Positions 51,291 through 60,794 of a DNA stretch of 64,000 nt are shown in pieces. Location: NCBI GenBank assembly GCA_965261955.1, contig CBDHEM010000071.1, positions 496,001 through 560,000 on the forward strand, in the 5' to 3' direction. The DNA is from JABAAI01 sp965261955 (GTDB lineage Bacteria; Spirochaetota; Leptospiria; Leptospirales; Leptonemataceae). The notes beneath the pieces were generated by a model, which saw only the letters and a program-made list of their open reading frames with translations, had not been told where the DNA came from and ran no database searches. The position numbers and the translations under genes are program-made. How positions within the stretch are numbered: position 1 is the first letter of the stretch; each line of letters begins with the position of its first letter.

Positions 51291-52187
51291 TTATGTGATG
51301 AAAAGTTGGGGCGTTTCCTCCTTTTCCTCTTTTTCCTCCTTGTGCCCTATAGACAAAGAGCGAATATCTTCGATAACTTGGCGTGCTTGTGTGCTCCAAA
51401 AGGATGATGGATCAAAGGTGACGTAGTGCTCAAGTAATTGTTCCGCTTCTTTGTAGCGTTTGAGATGATATAGTACGAGACCAAAGTTATAATAGGCTTC
51501 TGGAAAGTCTGGATTAGCACGTAGACATTTTTGAAAGTAACGAATTGATGTGGCAAATTTTTTTCCTTTGAAATATAGGTTGGCAAGATTGTATAGAGCC
51601 TCAGGACAAAAAGGATCCAGTTTCAAACACCTCTCGTATGCTCGATTTGCCGGGTTTTTTTCTCCCAAAGAAAAATAAAGATTACCCAATTCAACCCAAG
51701 CCGAAAGGCATGTTTCATCGATTTCTATCATTTTTTTGAGTATACCTTTTATTTCTCTTTTGTCTTCTTTCTCCAGTGCCTTTTCATATCGTTTTTCCAA
51801 TTCCTTTAGCAGATCTGTCATGGAGGGGGTGAGTTTTTTTTGATTTCGTCCGGAAAAATGAAGTAATGTTTTTTTTGCACTTTCTTTTGGGAATGCAAAG
51901 AGTATTTGCCCATCTTTTGGATCGAGCCACTGTTCCTCTTGTTTCAGGACAAGAGTGTGGTCTTCATATAAGGTTAGATCTTGCTGCCAATTTGGCCTTG
52001 GGGTGGTAAGGTGGCGTATTGATTGCAAGGAAACACCCCGTTGTCGCCATAGTTTAATAAAGCGAGCCCGAATCACATCTATAAAAGCTAGTTCTGTAGC
52101 TTCTCCGGACAAAAGGCCTGTTTTGTACCAGTAGTATAAGCTCTGTCGGGATATATTGAGTTTATTGGCTATTTGTGTCAGTTTCAT
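51291..52187 (-). CDS. MerR-type HTH protein with TPR repeats
   Basis: 298 residues. The N-terminus is a MerR-like winged helix (TQIANKLNISRQSLYYWYKTGLL, then RQRGVSLQSIRHL). Residues about 150-275 form three to four TPR units (AWVELGNLYFSLGEKNPANRAYERCLKLDP; ALYNLANLYFKGKKF; AYYNFGLVLYHLKRYKEAEQLLEHYV). The combination of DNA binding and a protein-interaction scaffold suggests a regulator acting with a partner. Targets unknown; it is divergent from dnaE. Quoted TPR strings are abbreviated from the full units. Confidence 0.8.
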   Translation of the reverse strand: MKLTQIANKLNISRQSLYYWYKTGLLSGEATELAFIDVIRARFIKLWRQRGVSLQSIRHLTTPRPNWQQDLTLYEDHTLVLKQEEQWLDPKDGQILFAFPKESAKKTLLHFSGRNQKKLTPSMTDLLKELEKRYEKALEKEDKREIKGILKKMIEIDETCLSAWVELGNLYFSLGEKNPANRAYERCLKLDPFCPEALYNLANLYFKGKKFATSIRYFQKCLRANPDFPEAYYNFGLVLYHLKRYKEAEQLLEHYVTFDPSSFWSTQARQVIEDIRSLSIGHKEEKEEKEETPQLFIT

Positions 52188-52323
52188 AGCTTTGTCTTAT
52201 TTATCTTTGTGGGATAATGAATATTATTTTTGAAAAACCCATACGAAACACAAATTTTACTTTACCATAACTAAGCACATTCTAATAATCATTGCTTGGA
52301 TTTATGTCTCATTTATAGGTAAT

Positions 52324-55300
52324 ATGGTTCACCGGATAATCACTGACTCCCATTCTGTCAAATCCGATTCTGTATCTTTGAATCAAGGCGAAGACTCCCA
52401 TTCTTTTGATAACGGCGTTCAGAATACTGCCGACACGTCTTTGCTTGCGAATTCAAATAGAGACCGGAAATTTTCTCATCTGCATTTACATACAAGTTAT
52501 AGCCTTTTAGATGGTGCCATCCGTATTCCAGATCTCATGCAACATGTGAAATCTTTGGGGATGGACAGTGTAGCTATGACTGATCATGGAAATATGTTTG
52601 GGGGAGTAGAATTTTATAAGGAGGCGGTGGGAGCGGGAGTAAAGCCCATTATAGGCTGTGAGTTCTATGTGGCTCCCAATGGGCGTAAAGAGAAGAAAAA
52701 TATCGAGCGTTTGGCCGATGGCAATAATTATCACCTCATACTTCTAGCCAAAGATCGTGTTGGCTATGCAAATATAATCCGTTTGGCGAGTCGTTCCTAT
52801 AGTGAAGGTTTTTATCGTAAGCCACGAATCGATTATGATTTGTTAGCAGAATGTTCTCAGGGCTTGGTTTGTCTCACAGCATGTTTAGGTGGAGAAGTTC
52901 AACAAAAAATCATCAAAGAACGTTTTTCTGAAGCCAATCAACTGGCTGGAAAGTTAAAAGAGATTTTTGGTAAAGACCGCTTTTATCTTGAAATACAAAA
53001 TCATGGCCTTCCCGAGGAAGAAATAGCCGCTCGCGGTAATCTGGAAATTGCCCGCAAAAATGATATTGAACTCTGTCTAACAAATGATAGTCATTTTCTC
53101 ACAAAAAATGATCACCTAGCCCAAGATATTTTACTTCGGATCAATCAAAAGAAGCTCATTACAGATCCGTTGCCTTTTAGTTTTAATCCTGAGTTTTATG
53201 TGAAATCTCCAGATGAGATGTTCAATCTTTTTCCAGAGCTTCCGGAGGCATTTCATAACACAAATCGTATTGCAGAAATGATTGATCTGAATTTCGAATT
53301 TGGGAACCCTCTTTTGCCCCGCTTTACTGTTCCGGAAAATGAAACGCTAGATAGCTATATGCATAAGCTGGCATTAACTGGGCTTGAAAAGCGATATAAA
53401 GAGATTACACCTAAGATAAAAGAGCGCTTCGATTATGAGTACGAGACCATAAAACAGATGGATTTTTCGGGCTATTTTTTGATCGTTCAAGATTTCATTC
53501 ATTTTGCTAAAAAGAGAGGTATACCAACGGGTCCAGGTCGAGGCTCTGCCGCTGGTAGTATCATTTCTTATGCCCTGGGGATTACGGATATAGACCCTCT
53601 TCGCTATGGACTTTTGTTTGAGCGCTTTTTAAATCCAGATCGTAGAGAAATGCCAGACATTGATGTAGACTTTTGTACAGAACGCCGCGAAGAAGTGATA
53701 CAATATGTACGAGAGAAATATGGGGCTTCTCGGGTTGGTCAGATTATTACTTATGGTACTATGGCCGCTCGTGCTTGCTTAAAAGATGTGGCACGAGTTT
53801 TGGATATTCCCTTTGGTGAAGCGAATAGTATTTCTCGTATGTTTCCAGATACTTTGAATATATCCATTGACGGAGCTTTACAGTCTTCACGTGAACTACG
53901 AGAGTATGCTAGCAAAGGAGATGTCCAAAAAAAACTATTCCAAGTGGCTCGCACCCTTGAGGGGAACGTACGGCATACGGGAGTACACGCTGCGGGAGTT
54001 GTGATTGCGCCCGCCCCTTTAGAAGAGCTTTTACCTATGGCAACCGTTTCTTCCCGTTCTGGCTCAAAAGAACGGGTACTGGTTTCACAATATGATATGC
54101 AGTCATTAGCAGACGTCGGTTTGGTAAAGATGGATTTCCTTGGTTTACGAAATTTAAGTGTGATTCATGAGACGATGGAGCTAGTCAAAAGTAGAACGGG
54201 AAAAGCCCCGTGTATAGACAACAAAAATCCAAATGATCAAAGCACCTATAAGCTGATCCAAAGTGCTAGGCTCACTGGTATATTTCAATTAGAGTCTTCT
54301 CCGGGTATGCGTGAATTGGTGATGCGTATGAAGCCGGAGTCTTTTGAAGATTTGATTGCTTTAATTGCTCTTTTTCGTCCGGGACCATTACAGTCTGGTA
54401 TGGCGGATACCTATATAAATCGTAAAAAAGGAAAAGAGAAGCTCACTTATGCCCATCCATCTCTTATTCCTGTACTAGGGAAAACTTACGGTGTCATCTT
54501 ATATCAAGAACAAGTTATGCAAATTGCCCAATTGATTGGTGGTTTAAGCCCTTCCGAAGCAGACAGTTTACGCAAAGCGATGGGTAAAAAAATACCAGAA
54601 AAAATGGAAGAGATGCGCAAAAAATTTGTCGAGGGAGCTCTGAGTAAGGGATATCACAAAAAGTTTTCTAGTGAGTTGTATGAACAAATGTCACAGTTTG
54701 CTAGCTATGGGTTTAATAAGAGCCATTCAGCTGCTTATGCTTGTATTGTGTACCAAACAGCTTATTTGAAAGCAAATCATCCCACTGAATATATGTGTGC
54801 CCTTTTAAACTCTGGAATAGATAAAACAGAAAGGCTTGTCCCTTATATCAACGCCTGTGCTTCTCTCGGGATACGAATACTTGGGCCAGATATCAATGAA
54901 TCTCAAATGAAATTTTCAGTAGAGAATGAGAAAGCCATCCGTTTTGGTTTAGCTGGGGTAAAAAATATAGGTTCTTTAGCTGTAGAGTCCCTACTGACTT
55001 CTCGGAAATCTCAAGTAGACGGACGCTTTCATTCTTTTTTCCATTTCATGGAAAACATGGATCTCAGGCTATGTAATCGTCGCATGGTTGAAGTGATTAA
55101 CCAAAGTGGGGCATTTCTCAATCTTGGTTATAAACGCAAAAGTATCCAAGAAAGTGTCGAAATGGGCTTTGCACATGCCCAAAGAGTCCAGAGTGATCGC
55201 CAAACGGGTCAGTCTAGTTTATTTGATAATGTGGCGATGCCAAATGAGCAGACAGAACCTATCCCTCGGGGAGATTCCGTCAAAGAATTTCCCCATACAG

Positions 55301-56022
55301 ATGTATTAACTATGGAGAGAGAGGTCTTAGGTTTTTATCTTAGTGGACATCCCTTATCGGCTCACGAGAGAAAATTACGTAAAGCAGGCCTCTCCTCCAT
55401 AGGCGGGCTAGCTTCATGGGAGGGTGGTAAACGTATTGAGGTAGCTGTTGTGATTGCAGATTTTAGTACACGTTTGACGCGTTCAGGGGGAGAAATGTGT
55501 CGGTTAGTTTTAGAAGACAGTACAGGAAGCTGTGAAGCGGTCATTTTTCCTGCTGTTTTTAAAAAAGACAATATAAAGAAGAGGATTGTGAAGAGTGCTC
55601 TTGTGGTTGTGAATGCTATCCTAGAAAAAAAAGAAGACACAGGCACTCCGAACTTACTGATCCATGATATTTTCCCTCTAAACACAGAAACGATCACAGA
55701 GAGACAAGAAAAATCTCTTCATATTCAAGTGCAAAATCGTGGGGTAGTAGACTATAGGCAGGTCATTAAGCAGTTACGACTTGTTCTTTCTGGTAGTAAA
55801 GGACCCCTTAGTGTTTATTTTCACTTATTGGACGAAAGTGATTCTGGCATAGTGACGCAAGTTATACGTGCCCATGAAAGTTTTCGAGTTGATTATAGCC
55901 ATGAGCTTTGTAAACGCCTCTCTGGTATTGATGAAGTGCGTGCAATAGATTTATCCATAGGGGATCAAATCAAAAATCAGTATAAGGCCTCTTTACAATC
56001 TGAATCTGGCTTAGCTTCCTGA
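52324..56022 (+). CDS. dnaE: DNA polymerase III subunit alpha
   Basis: Replicative polymerase, 1232 residues, DnaE1 type. PHP domain FSHLHLHTSYSLLDGA (about 48) and MTDHGNMFG; polymerase palm with the catalytic aspartates in MPDIDVDFCTERR (about 443); GPGRGSAAGS; fingers YGFNKSHSAAYA; tandem HhH LGIRILGPDINES; OB domain VAVVIADFSTRLTRSGG near 1040. A Ser/Asp-rich 45-residue extension precedes the PHP domain. tgt follows after ten bases, so the two are probably one transcript. Confidence 0.96.
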   Translation: MVHRIITDSHSVKSDSVSLNQGEDSHSFDNGVQNTADTSLLANSNRDRKFSHLHLHTSYSLLDGAIRIPDLMQHVKSLGMDSVAMTDHGNMFGGVEFYKEAVGAGVKPIIGCEFYVAPNGRKEKKNIERLADGNNYHLILLAKDRVGYANIIRLASRSYSEGFYRKPRIDYDLLAECSQGLVCLTACLGGEVQQKIIKERFSEANQLAGKLKEIFGKDRFYLEIQNHGLPEEEIAARGNLEIARKNDIELCLTNDSHFLTKNDHLAQDILLRINQKKLITDPLPFSFNPEFYVKSPDEMFNLFPELPEAFHNTNRIAEMIDLNFEFGNPLLPRFTVPENETLDSYMHKLALTGLEKRYKEITPKIKERFDYEYETIKQMDFSGYFLIVQDFIHFAKKRGIPTGPGRGSAAGSIISYALGITDIDPLRYGLLFERFLNPDRREMPDIDVDFCTERREEVIQYVREKYGASRVGQIITYGTMAARACLKDVARVLDIPFGEANSISRMFPDTLNISIDGALQSSRELREYASKGDVQKKLFQVARTLEGNVRHTGVHAAGVVIAPAPLEELLPMATVSSRSGSKERVLVSQYDMQSLADVGLVKMDFLGLRNLSVIHETMELVKSRTGKAPCIDNKNPNDQSTYKLIQSARLTGIFQLESSPGMRELVMRMKPESFEDLIALIALFRPGPLQSGMADTYINRKKGKEKLTYAHPSLIPVLGKTYGVILYQEQVMQIAQLIGGLSPSEADSLRKAMGKKIPEKMEEMRKKFVEGALSKGYHKKFSSELYEQMSQFASYGFNKSHSAAYACIVYQTAYLKANHPTEYMCALLNSGIDKTERLVPYINACASLGIRILGPDINESQMKFSVENEKAIRFGLAGVKNIGSLAVESLLTSRKSQVDGRFHSFFHFMENMDLRLCNRRMVEVINQSGAFLNLGYKRKSIQESVEMGFAHAQRVQSDRQTGQSSLFDNVAMPNEQTEPIPRGDSVKEFPHTDVLTMEREVLGFYLSGHPLSAHERKLRKAGLSSIGGLASWEGGKRIEVAVVIADFSTRLTRSGGEMCRLVLEDSTGSCEAVIFPAVFKKDNIKKRIVKSALVVVNAILEKKEDTGTPNLLIHDIFPLNTETITERQEKSLHIQVQNRGVVDYRQVIKQLRLVLSGSKGPLSVYFHLLDESDSGIVTQVIRAHESFRVDYSHELCKRLSGIDEVRAIDLSIGDQIKNQYKASLQSESGLAS

Positions 56023-56031
56023 TTCTTCTTT

Positions 56032-57186
56032 ATGCCTACTCATGAGGATACAACTCCTTTCTTTTCTCTGACATCATCGGACCAAGGGACGCTGGCTCGT
56101 ACAGGTGTCTTATCTTTAGGTCCCGTTCAAGTCACTACTCCTGTGTTTATGCCAGTAGGGACAGTGGGAACAGTGAAGGGTGTTTGGAGTTCAGACCTGA
56201 TTGAAATGGGTTACAAGCTTATATTAGGAAATACCTATCATTTGGCTCTACGTCCCGGTGGGGATTTGATTGCAGATATGGGTGGCTTAAAAGATTTTAT
56301 GTCATGGCCTAGCGCCGTGTTAACAGATAGTGGGGGCTATCAAGTCTTTAGTTTGGCACATAGATTGCGCTTTTTTCCGGAAGGAGTGGAATTTCAAAGC
56401 CATATTGACGGTAGCCGTAAACTATTTACTCCCCATACAGTCATTGAGTTACAGGCTCAGTTTGCTTCGGATATTACAATGGTTTTAGATGACTGTCCAC
56501 CTGCCAATGCCTCTCCAAAGCGTTTAGAGGAATCATTGGAAAGGACACACCATTGGGCCAAGCAATCCCTCAAGCATTTCCAAAAAATTGTACAAGGGAA
56601 GGGTATAAAAAATCGATATATTTTTGGAATTGTTCAGGGGGGACTCAAGCAAGAAACACGCCAACGATCCATTGAGTACATTCAAGCCCTTCCGTTTAAT
56701 GGGATAGCCCTAGGTGGTTTGAGCGTTGGGGAAGAAAGAAGCCAATTGTATGATATGCTTGCTTTTTTAGGAACTCACCTAGATCGAACTCGCCCTTGTT
56801 ATTTGATGGGAGTGGGAGCTCTCTTAGATATACTAGAAGCCGTCAAAAATGGAGTCGATATGTTTGATTGTGTATTACCAACTCGGAATGCACGTAACGG
56901 ACAGGCCTTTAGCTCTGAGGGTGTTTTGAATTTACGCAACCGCGTTCACAGGGATTCAAATATACCGCTAGATGACAATTGCCGTTGCCGAGTTTGCCAG
57001 ACTTACAGTCGGTCCTATATACGGCACCTTTTTATGAGTGGTGAGATGCTAGGGCCTATGGTGCTGAGTTTTCATAATTTATTTTTTTATCAATATTTTA
57101 TGACAGAATTACAGCTTTCTATCGAAAAGAATGATTTTCTTTCTTTTTACAAAAGTTGGAATATCATCTTGAAACGTTCAATATAA
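56032..57186 (+). CDS. tgt: Queuine tRNA-ribosyltransferase
   Basis: Exchanges guanine-34 for preQ1 in tRNAs with GUN anticodons. 384 residues. General-base Asp in LTDSGGYQVFSL (about 97), nucleophile Asp in MFDCVLPTRNARNG (about 276), zinc ligands CRCRVC (about 316) with His in YIRHLF, and GIVQGGL. The other queuosine genes are not in the window. Confidence 0.95.
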   Translation: MPTHEDTTPFFSLTSSDQGTLARTGVLSLGPVQVTTPVFMPVGTVGTVKGVWSSDLIEMGYKLILGNTYHLALRPGGDLIADMGGLKDFMSWPSAVLTDSGGYQVFSLAHRLRFFPEGVEFQSHIDGSRKLFTPHTVIELQAQFASDITMVLDDCPPANASPKRLEESLERTHHWAKQSLKHFQKIVQGKGIKNRYIFGIVQGGLKQETRQRSIEYIQALPFNGIALGGLSVGEERSQLYDMLAFLGTHLDRTRPCYLMGVGALLDILEAVKNGVDMFDCVLPTRNARNGQAFSSEGVLNLRNRVHRDSNIPLDDNCRCRVCQTYSRSYIRHLFMSGEMLGPMVLSFHNLFFYQYFMTELQLSIEKNDFLSFYKSWNIILKRSI

Positions 57187-57641
57187 GGGGTGCTATAAAA
57201 AGAAATTGACATGATCCTGTGTGAATTCCGGTTCGAATCGCAACGGCTTTGCATTTTTCTTGACTTCTTTTATAAATAATAGGGTTGTTACGAAATATAA
57301 AAGAATAAGGAATTGACCGTCTAAAATGCTCTAAATTGGCGTTTTATAGTACTCTGCTTGCAATTATTGACATTTCGCAACAGTCCACAAGGAGCGAGCT
57401 TGATAAAGTGTTGCGTATTCTCAGAGTGTTACGGTTTGTTCCATATTGTACTCGTTTTTTTGCGTTTCAAATTTTATTCTAAAACATTAATAGCTCTTGA
57501 TGCTACATTATTTTTAATATGTATTGTTAGTAGTTTTCCCATAATTCGTTTTTAAATTATGTGAATGAGTTCAGTTTTTGATTCGTGTTAGCTGTTATAT
57601 TATCTGATAATCTTAAGTGAGCCTTTCTCGTATAGAAGTAA
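57187..57641. other. Intergenic region tgt to membrane operon
   Basis: Contains a reversed MITE (57281-57390). A GGTTCGAATC at 57225 looks like a tRNA T-loop but no cloverleaf forms. The remaining 250 bases are AT-rich and presumably hold the operon promoter; none could be singled out. Confidence 0.4.
57281..57390 (-). mobile_element. MITE-like element, reversed orientation
   Basis: Left TTGTTACGAAATATAAAAGA, internal AATTGACCGTCTAAAATGCT, right TTGACATTTCGCAACAGTCC; about 108 bp. Read on the minus strand it matches the other full copies. Confidence 0.8.
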
Positions 57642-58100
57642 GTGAAAGTTAAAATTCTCAAAATATTTTTTCTTCTTTTCTCGTTTTCAACTTATCTTCA
57701 CATGATATCTTCTATAGCTGGTTGGGAAAAACTTTCCTATTTTGCGGACGCCCTTACCTTTTCTCCGCGCCCTGATCCTATGACAGGCACATCTTACTAT
57801 GAGCATATTGCTCAGAAAGTAATGGTAACACTTTTTTCTAAAAATAAAAAAATTGCTCGTTTTGACGCTTTGAATAGAGTAAATACTCTTGGTGGTTCCC
57901 ATACAAGAAAAGTTGTTTATCTTTTATCCATAGGTCTATTGCCTGTGGAAACAACTCCCTTAACAAAACAAATATTACGAGTTTTGTTTTGCCCCCAGGG
58001 CCTTCTATACATTGATTCTTCTGTAAGTTCTTTTTCATTGCTATATCATGATCGACGTACTAGACGAGAAATGCTTTTCCATGTAACATGCCATATCTAA
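57642..58100 (+). CDS. Secreted small protein, first gene of a membrane operon
   Basis: 152 residues with an N-terminal hydrophobic signal (ILKIFFLLFSFSTYLHMISS), then a soluble domain (GWEKLSYFADALTFSPRPDP; FDALNRVNTLGG; LYIDSSVSSFSLLYHDRRTR). I do not recognise the family. Its end overlaps the start of the next gene by 13 bases, which implies translational coupling. The start codon at 57642 lacks a strong ribosome site. Confidence 0.6.
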   Translation: MKVKILKIFFLLFSFSTYLHMISSIAGWEKLSYFADALTFSPRPDPMTGTSYYEHIAQKVMVTLFSKNKKIARFDALNRVNTLGGSHTRKVVYLLSIGLLPVETTPLTKQILRVLFCPQGLLYIDSSVSSFSLLYHDRRTRREMLFHVTCHI

Positions 58101-58918
58101 AAAAAAAATCCAAAGTATTTCCAATACCATTTCAAAAAATGGCTACATTTTCTCCATTGATTGAAAATACTTTCTTTTTGTGGGTATCTGCCTTTGGTCT
58201 CTATTTACTTTATTATACGATACACGTATGGCCTTATGCTGTTGAGATATTTTCAGATGAGGGTGTACTTCCTAACTTCCAGAAAAATTGGACTTTTGGT
58301 TATTTCCCTAATTATCTCTATGTTTGGGATTCTTCTCTTGCTATTCATTTTACATTTGCATTTAGATTTATTTGTGCAATACTTATTATTTTTCGTATAC
58401 GGCTTTTTGAATGTGGATTATTGAGTTGGTATTTTTGGGCCTGCCTGTATAATCGTAACAATATGATTGAAGATCCATCTGTGCCTTATGTTGGCTGGAT
58501 GTGCATAGCCCTTGCCTTATTTTCAAAAAAGTCTTTATGCCCTTATATTTCTCTAACAGGTTGGGGATTGATGATACTGGGCTCTTTTTACAATGCTATC
58601 TCAAAATTTTCTTCTCCATCATGGATAGATGGGCAAGCTATAGCTTTAATATTTCAGCTTCCGATAGCTTACTCACACTCTAAATTTCTTTTACCATTTG
58701 CTTCTGTTTTGACATATTTAGCTATAGCTTCTCAATTAGTTGGTCCTATTTTATGCTTATTTTACAAAACAAGATTCTGGGGCTGGGCTATTATTACTTC
58801 TATGCACATATTTATACTTGTAACTCTTGATATCACACAGGTATCTCTTGCCATGCTTCTTTTCCAGTTATTTTTTTGGAGGCCTACATGGAAAAAATAT
58901 TTTCGGCTTTCTTTTTAA
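58088..58918 (+). CDS. HTTM-like integral membrane protein
   Basis: 276 residues, about six to seven membrane helices. Layout and fragments (FSDEGVLPNFQKNWTFGY, LLSWYFWACLYNRNNMIEDP, SPSWIDGQAI) resemble the HTTM domain of vitamin K-dependent carboxylase-like proteins, in which bacterial members have unknown substrates. The catalytic Lys of true carboxylases cannot be verified here. It overlaps both neighbours, so the three genes form one unit. Confidence 0.6.
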   Translation: MPYLKKKSKVFPIPFQKMATFSPLIENTFFLWVSAFGLYLLYYTIHVWPYAVEIFSDEGVLPNFQKNWTFGYFPNYLYVWDSSLAIHFTFAFRFICAILIIFRIRLFECGLLSWYFWACLYNRNNMIEDPSVPYVGWMCIALALFSKKSLCPYISLTGWGLMILGSFYNAISKFSSPSWIDGQAIALIFQLPIAYSHSKFLLPFASVLTYLAIASQLVGPILCLFYKTRFWGWAIITSMHIFILVTLDITQVSLAMLLFQLFFWRPTWKKYFRLSF

Positions 58919-59880
58919 ATAGAACATATTGGATGTTTCTTTTCCCGCTAGCCTTTGCTGGATTGGCAACTTCTATATTAGTTCCTTTGTCTCCTTCTAG
59001 TGGAGAAGCTCATTTTTTAGCATGGTTTATTGCTATCGGACTTTGTGATGGGCCTCATGTTTATTCTACGCTTTTTCGCACTTACTTTGATAAGGAAGAA
59101 TTTCAAAAAAGGAAGTGGGTATATATAATTACTCCCTTTGCTTTATTTGCATTACACTTTTTTTTATATCAGATTTCTTCACGAATTTTTTGGTATTACT
59201 ACGCTTATTTCGCTATTTTCCATTTCGTACGCCAACAATATGGATGGATGATGATTGTAGGTAGGCAAATTGGTGTATCAAAACTCGAGAGACTTTTTGA
59301 TCAATTAGCCATATATTCGGCTACTATATTCCCCTTACTTTGGAAACATGCTAGTCATACAACTTATGGATGGTTTATTCCCAATGATCTTATTCAAATT
59401 CTCCCCATAAGTTGGGCTCAAGTTTTGGAAATATTTTATTGGATCATATCAATTACATATCTTGTTCACTTAAAAACCAGAAGAAAGGGAAACAGTAAGA
59501 GTCTTCTGATCTGGTTAAGTACTTGGATTAGTTGGAGTGCAGGATTCTACTGGTTTGAGAACTATAGTGTTTCTCTTATATTAATTGCTATTACCCATGG
59601 AACTCCGTATATGCTACTCCTCTATCCTTTTAAGGAAAGCTTTCAATTACTCAATAAAAAATCCAGATATATTCCATTTTTATTTTATGGCTTTCTTCTA
59701 GTTGCTTCTTCTTTAGAAGCCACTCTCTGGATCATTTTTGAAGATTTTTTCAGGTTGCCGCTAACTGCAATTATAATTTCGATATTAGCTATACCAGATA
59801 CTGCCCATTTTGTTTTTGATACTTATATATGGAAAATAAAATTCAACCCGAATTTAAAAAAACAAATACCGAGGCTATAA
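58888..59880 (+). CDS. Histidine-motif membrane protein, unknown
   Basis: 330 residues from the ATG at 58888, chosen because GGAGG lies six bases before it (the frame extends to a TTG at 58876). About eight membrane helices carry conserved-looking His-containing motifs on helix ends: LCDGPHVYSTLFRTYFD, FHFVRQQYGWMM, ITHGTPYMLLLYPF and IPDTAHFVFDTYIWK. Spaced His/Asp motifs of this kind are typical of metal-dependent membrane enzymes (Brp/Blh carotenoid-cleaving or desaturase-like), but none of those signatures matches exactly. Last gene of the operon, overlapping the HTTM-like gene by about 31 bases. Confidence 0.65.
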   Translation: MEKIFSAFFLNRTYWMFLFPLAFAGLATSILVPLSPSSGEAHFLAWFIAIGLCDGPHVYSTLFRTYFDKEEFQKRKWVYIITPFALFALHFFLYQISSRIFWYYYAYFAIFHFVRQQYGWMMIVGRQIGVSKLERLFDQLAIYSATIFPLLWKHASHTTYGWFIPNDLIQILPISWAQVLEIFYWIISITYLVHLKTRRKGNSKSLLIWLSTWISWSAGFYWFENYSVSLILIAITHGTPYMLLLYPFKESFQLLNKKSRYIPFLFYGFLLVASSLEATLWIIFEDFFRLPLTAIIISILAIPDTAHFVFDTYIWKIKFNPNLKKQIPRL

Positions 59881-60130
59881 AATAATAACTTTAACACCTA
59901 GGAAGGCTGGACAGTAATCAATAAAGATCTCGTTTATGATTTTTCAATAAATATTCATTTTGATTTTTTTGTATTACAATAATTAGTCAGCCTTGAAAAA
60001 CCAGAATACTATAGATCCTTCGCATTTATAAGCCATTCTGAGGTAAAAAGTAGCACCCATAATCACAAGGTTTTGCGAAAAGGTGTTCAAAGGCTTGTGT
60101 TTTTCGAGTATTCTTTTTCAGAGCTTCCCT
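59881..60130. other. Spacer after the membrane operon
   Basis: AT-rich; may hold the unrecognised left end of the IS5 remnant. No gene. Confidence 0.35.
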
Positions 60131-60773
60131 ATGCTAACTCAAATAAAAAATGATTATCAAAGAGACTTATTTAAGACGAATTTGGAATGTATGCTCAATC
60201 ATAATGAGTCCTTATTTCGTTTAACTCAGAAAATAGATTGGAAAAAGTTTGACACTGAATTTGGTGAACTCTATTGTCCTGACAACGACCACCCAGCCAA
60301 GTCAACCCGCTTGATAGTAGGACTCATTACTTAAAAGCCACATTTAATGAAACGTAGTTTATGCAAGTGGATGAAAAGAAGAGTAGCTATTGAACCCATC
60401 ATTGGTCACATGAAAAATGTATAATTGAGGTGTACGAAGAAATCACCTCTTAACGCAAGAAGGTGATAAGAGGTATGCGGTTTTACTAGGTGCTGGCTTT
60501 AATATGAGAAAATTGCTAAAAGCTTTTTCTTGGCTTAAATTTATTCCGTAATATCTGACTGATTTTTCCTTAAAAAAGGAAGTGTGGGTTATGGCCTTTT
60601 CTTAATATAGAGCCTTTTTCAAACTTAACTAATTAACCTAAAGATTGCTCTTAGTTTAGGGCGTTATTTGGGTCAAAAAGTCTGTTCTTTGTTCATATGA
60701 GATGAGTTTTTTTATTTTATGCCCTAAGACCATAAAATAAAATTCTACTTTGCGTATTACAACAGCTCAGGCC
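60131..60773 (+). mobile_element. IS5-family remnant
   Basis: The N-terminal part of the transposase (FGELYCPDNDHPAKSTRLIV, then GL) stops at 60334. After an internal deletion come LKATFNE-like codons, then RRVAIEPIIGHMKN and, frameshifted, RRNHLLTQEGDKRYAVLL and GAGFNMRKLLKAF, the typical IS5 end. The right terminus CAACAGCTCAGG near 60772 resembles the MITE ends. The DDE core is lost, so it cannot transpose; an intact relative elsewhere may mobilise the MITEs. Confidence 0.7.
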
Positions 60774-60794
60774 TCCTAGTCTCAAACATAAAGT

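Noticed and set aside
57205..57270. tRNA-like T-loop GGTTCGAATC
   Set aside because: The flanking bases do not pair into a T-stem and no acceptor or anticodon arm can be formed.
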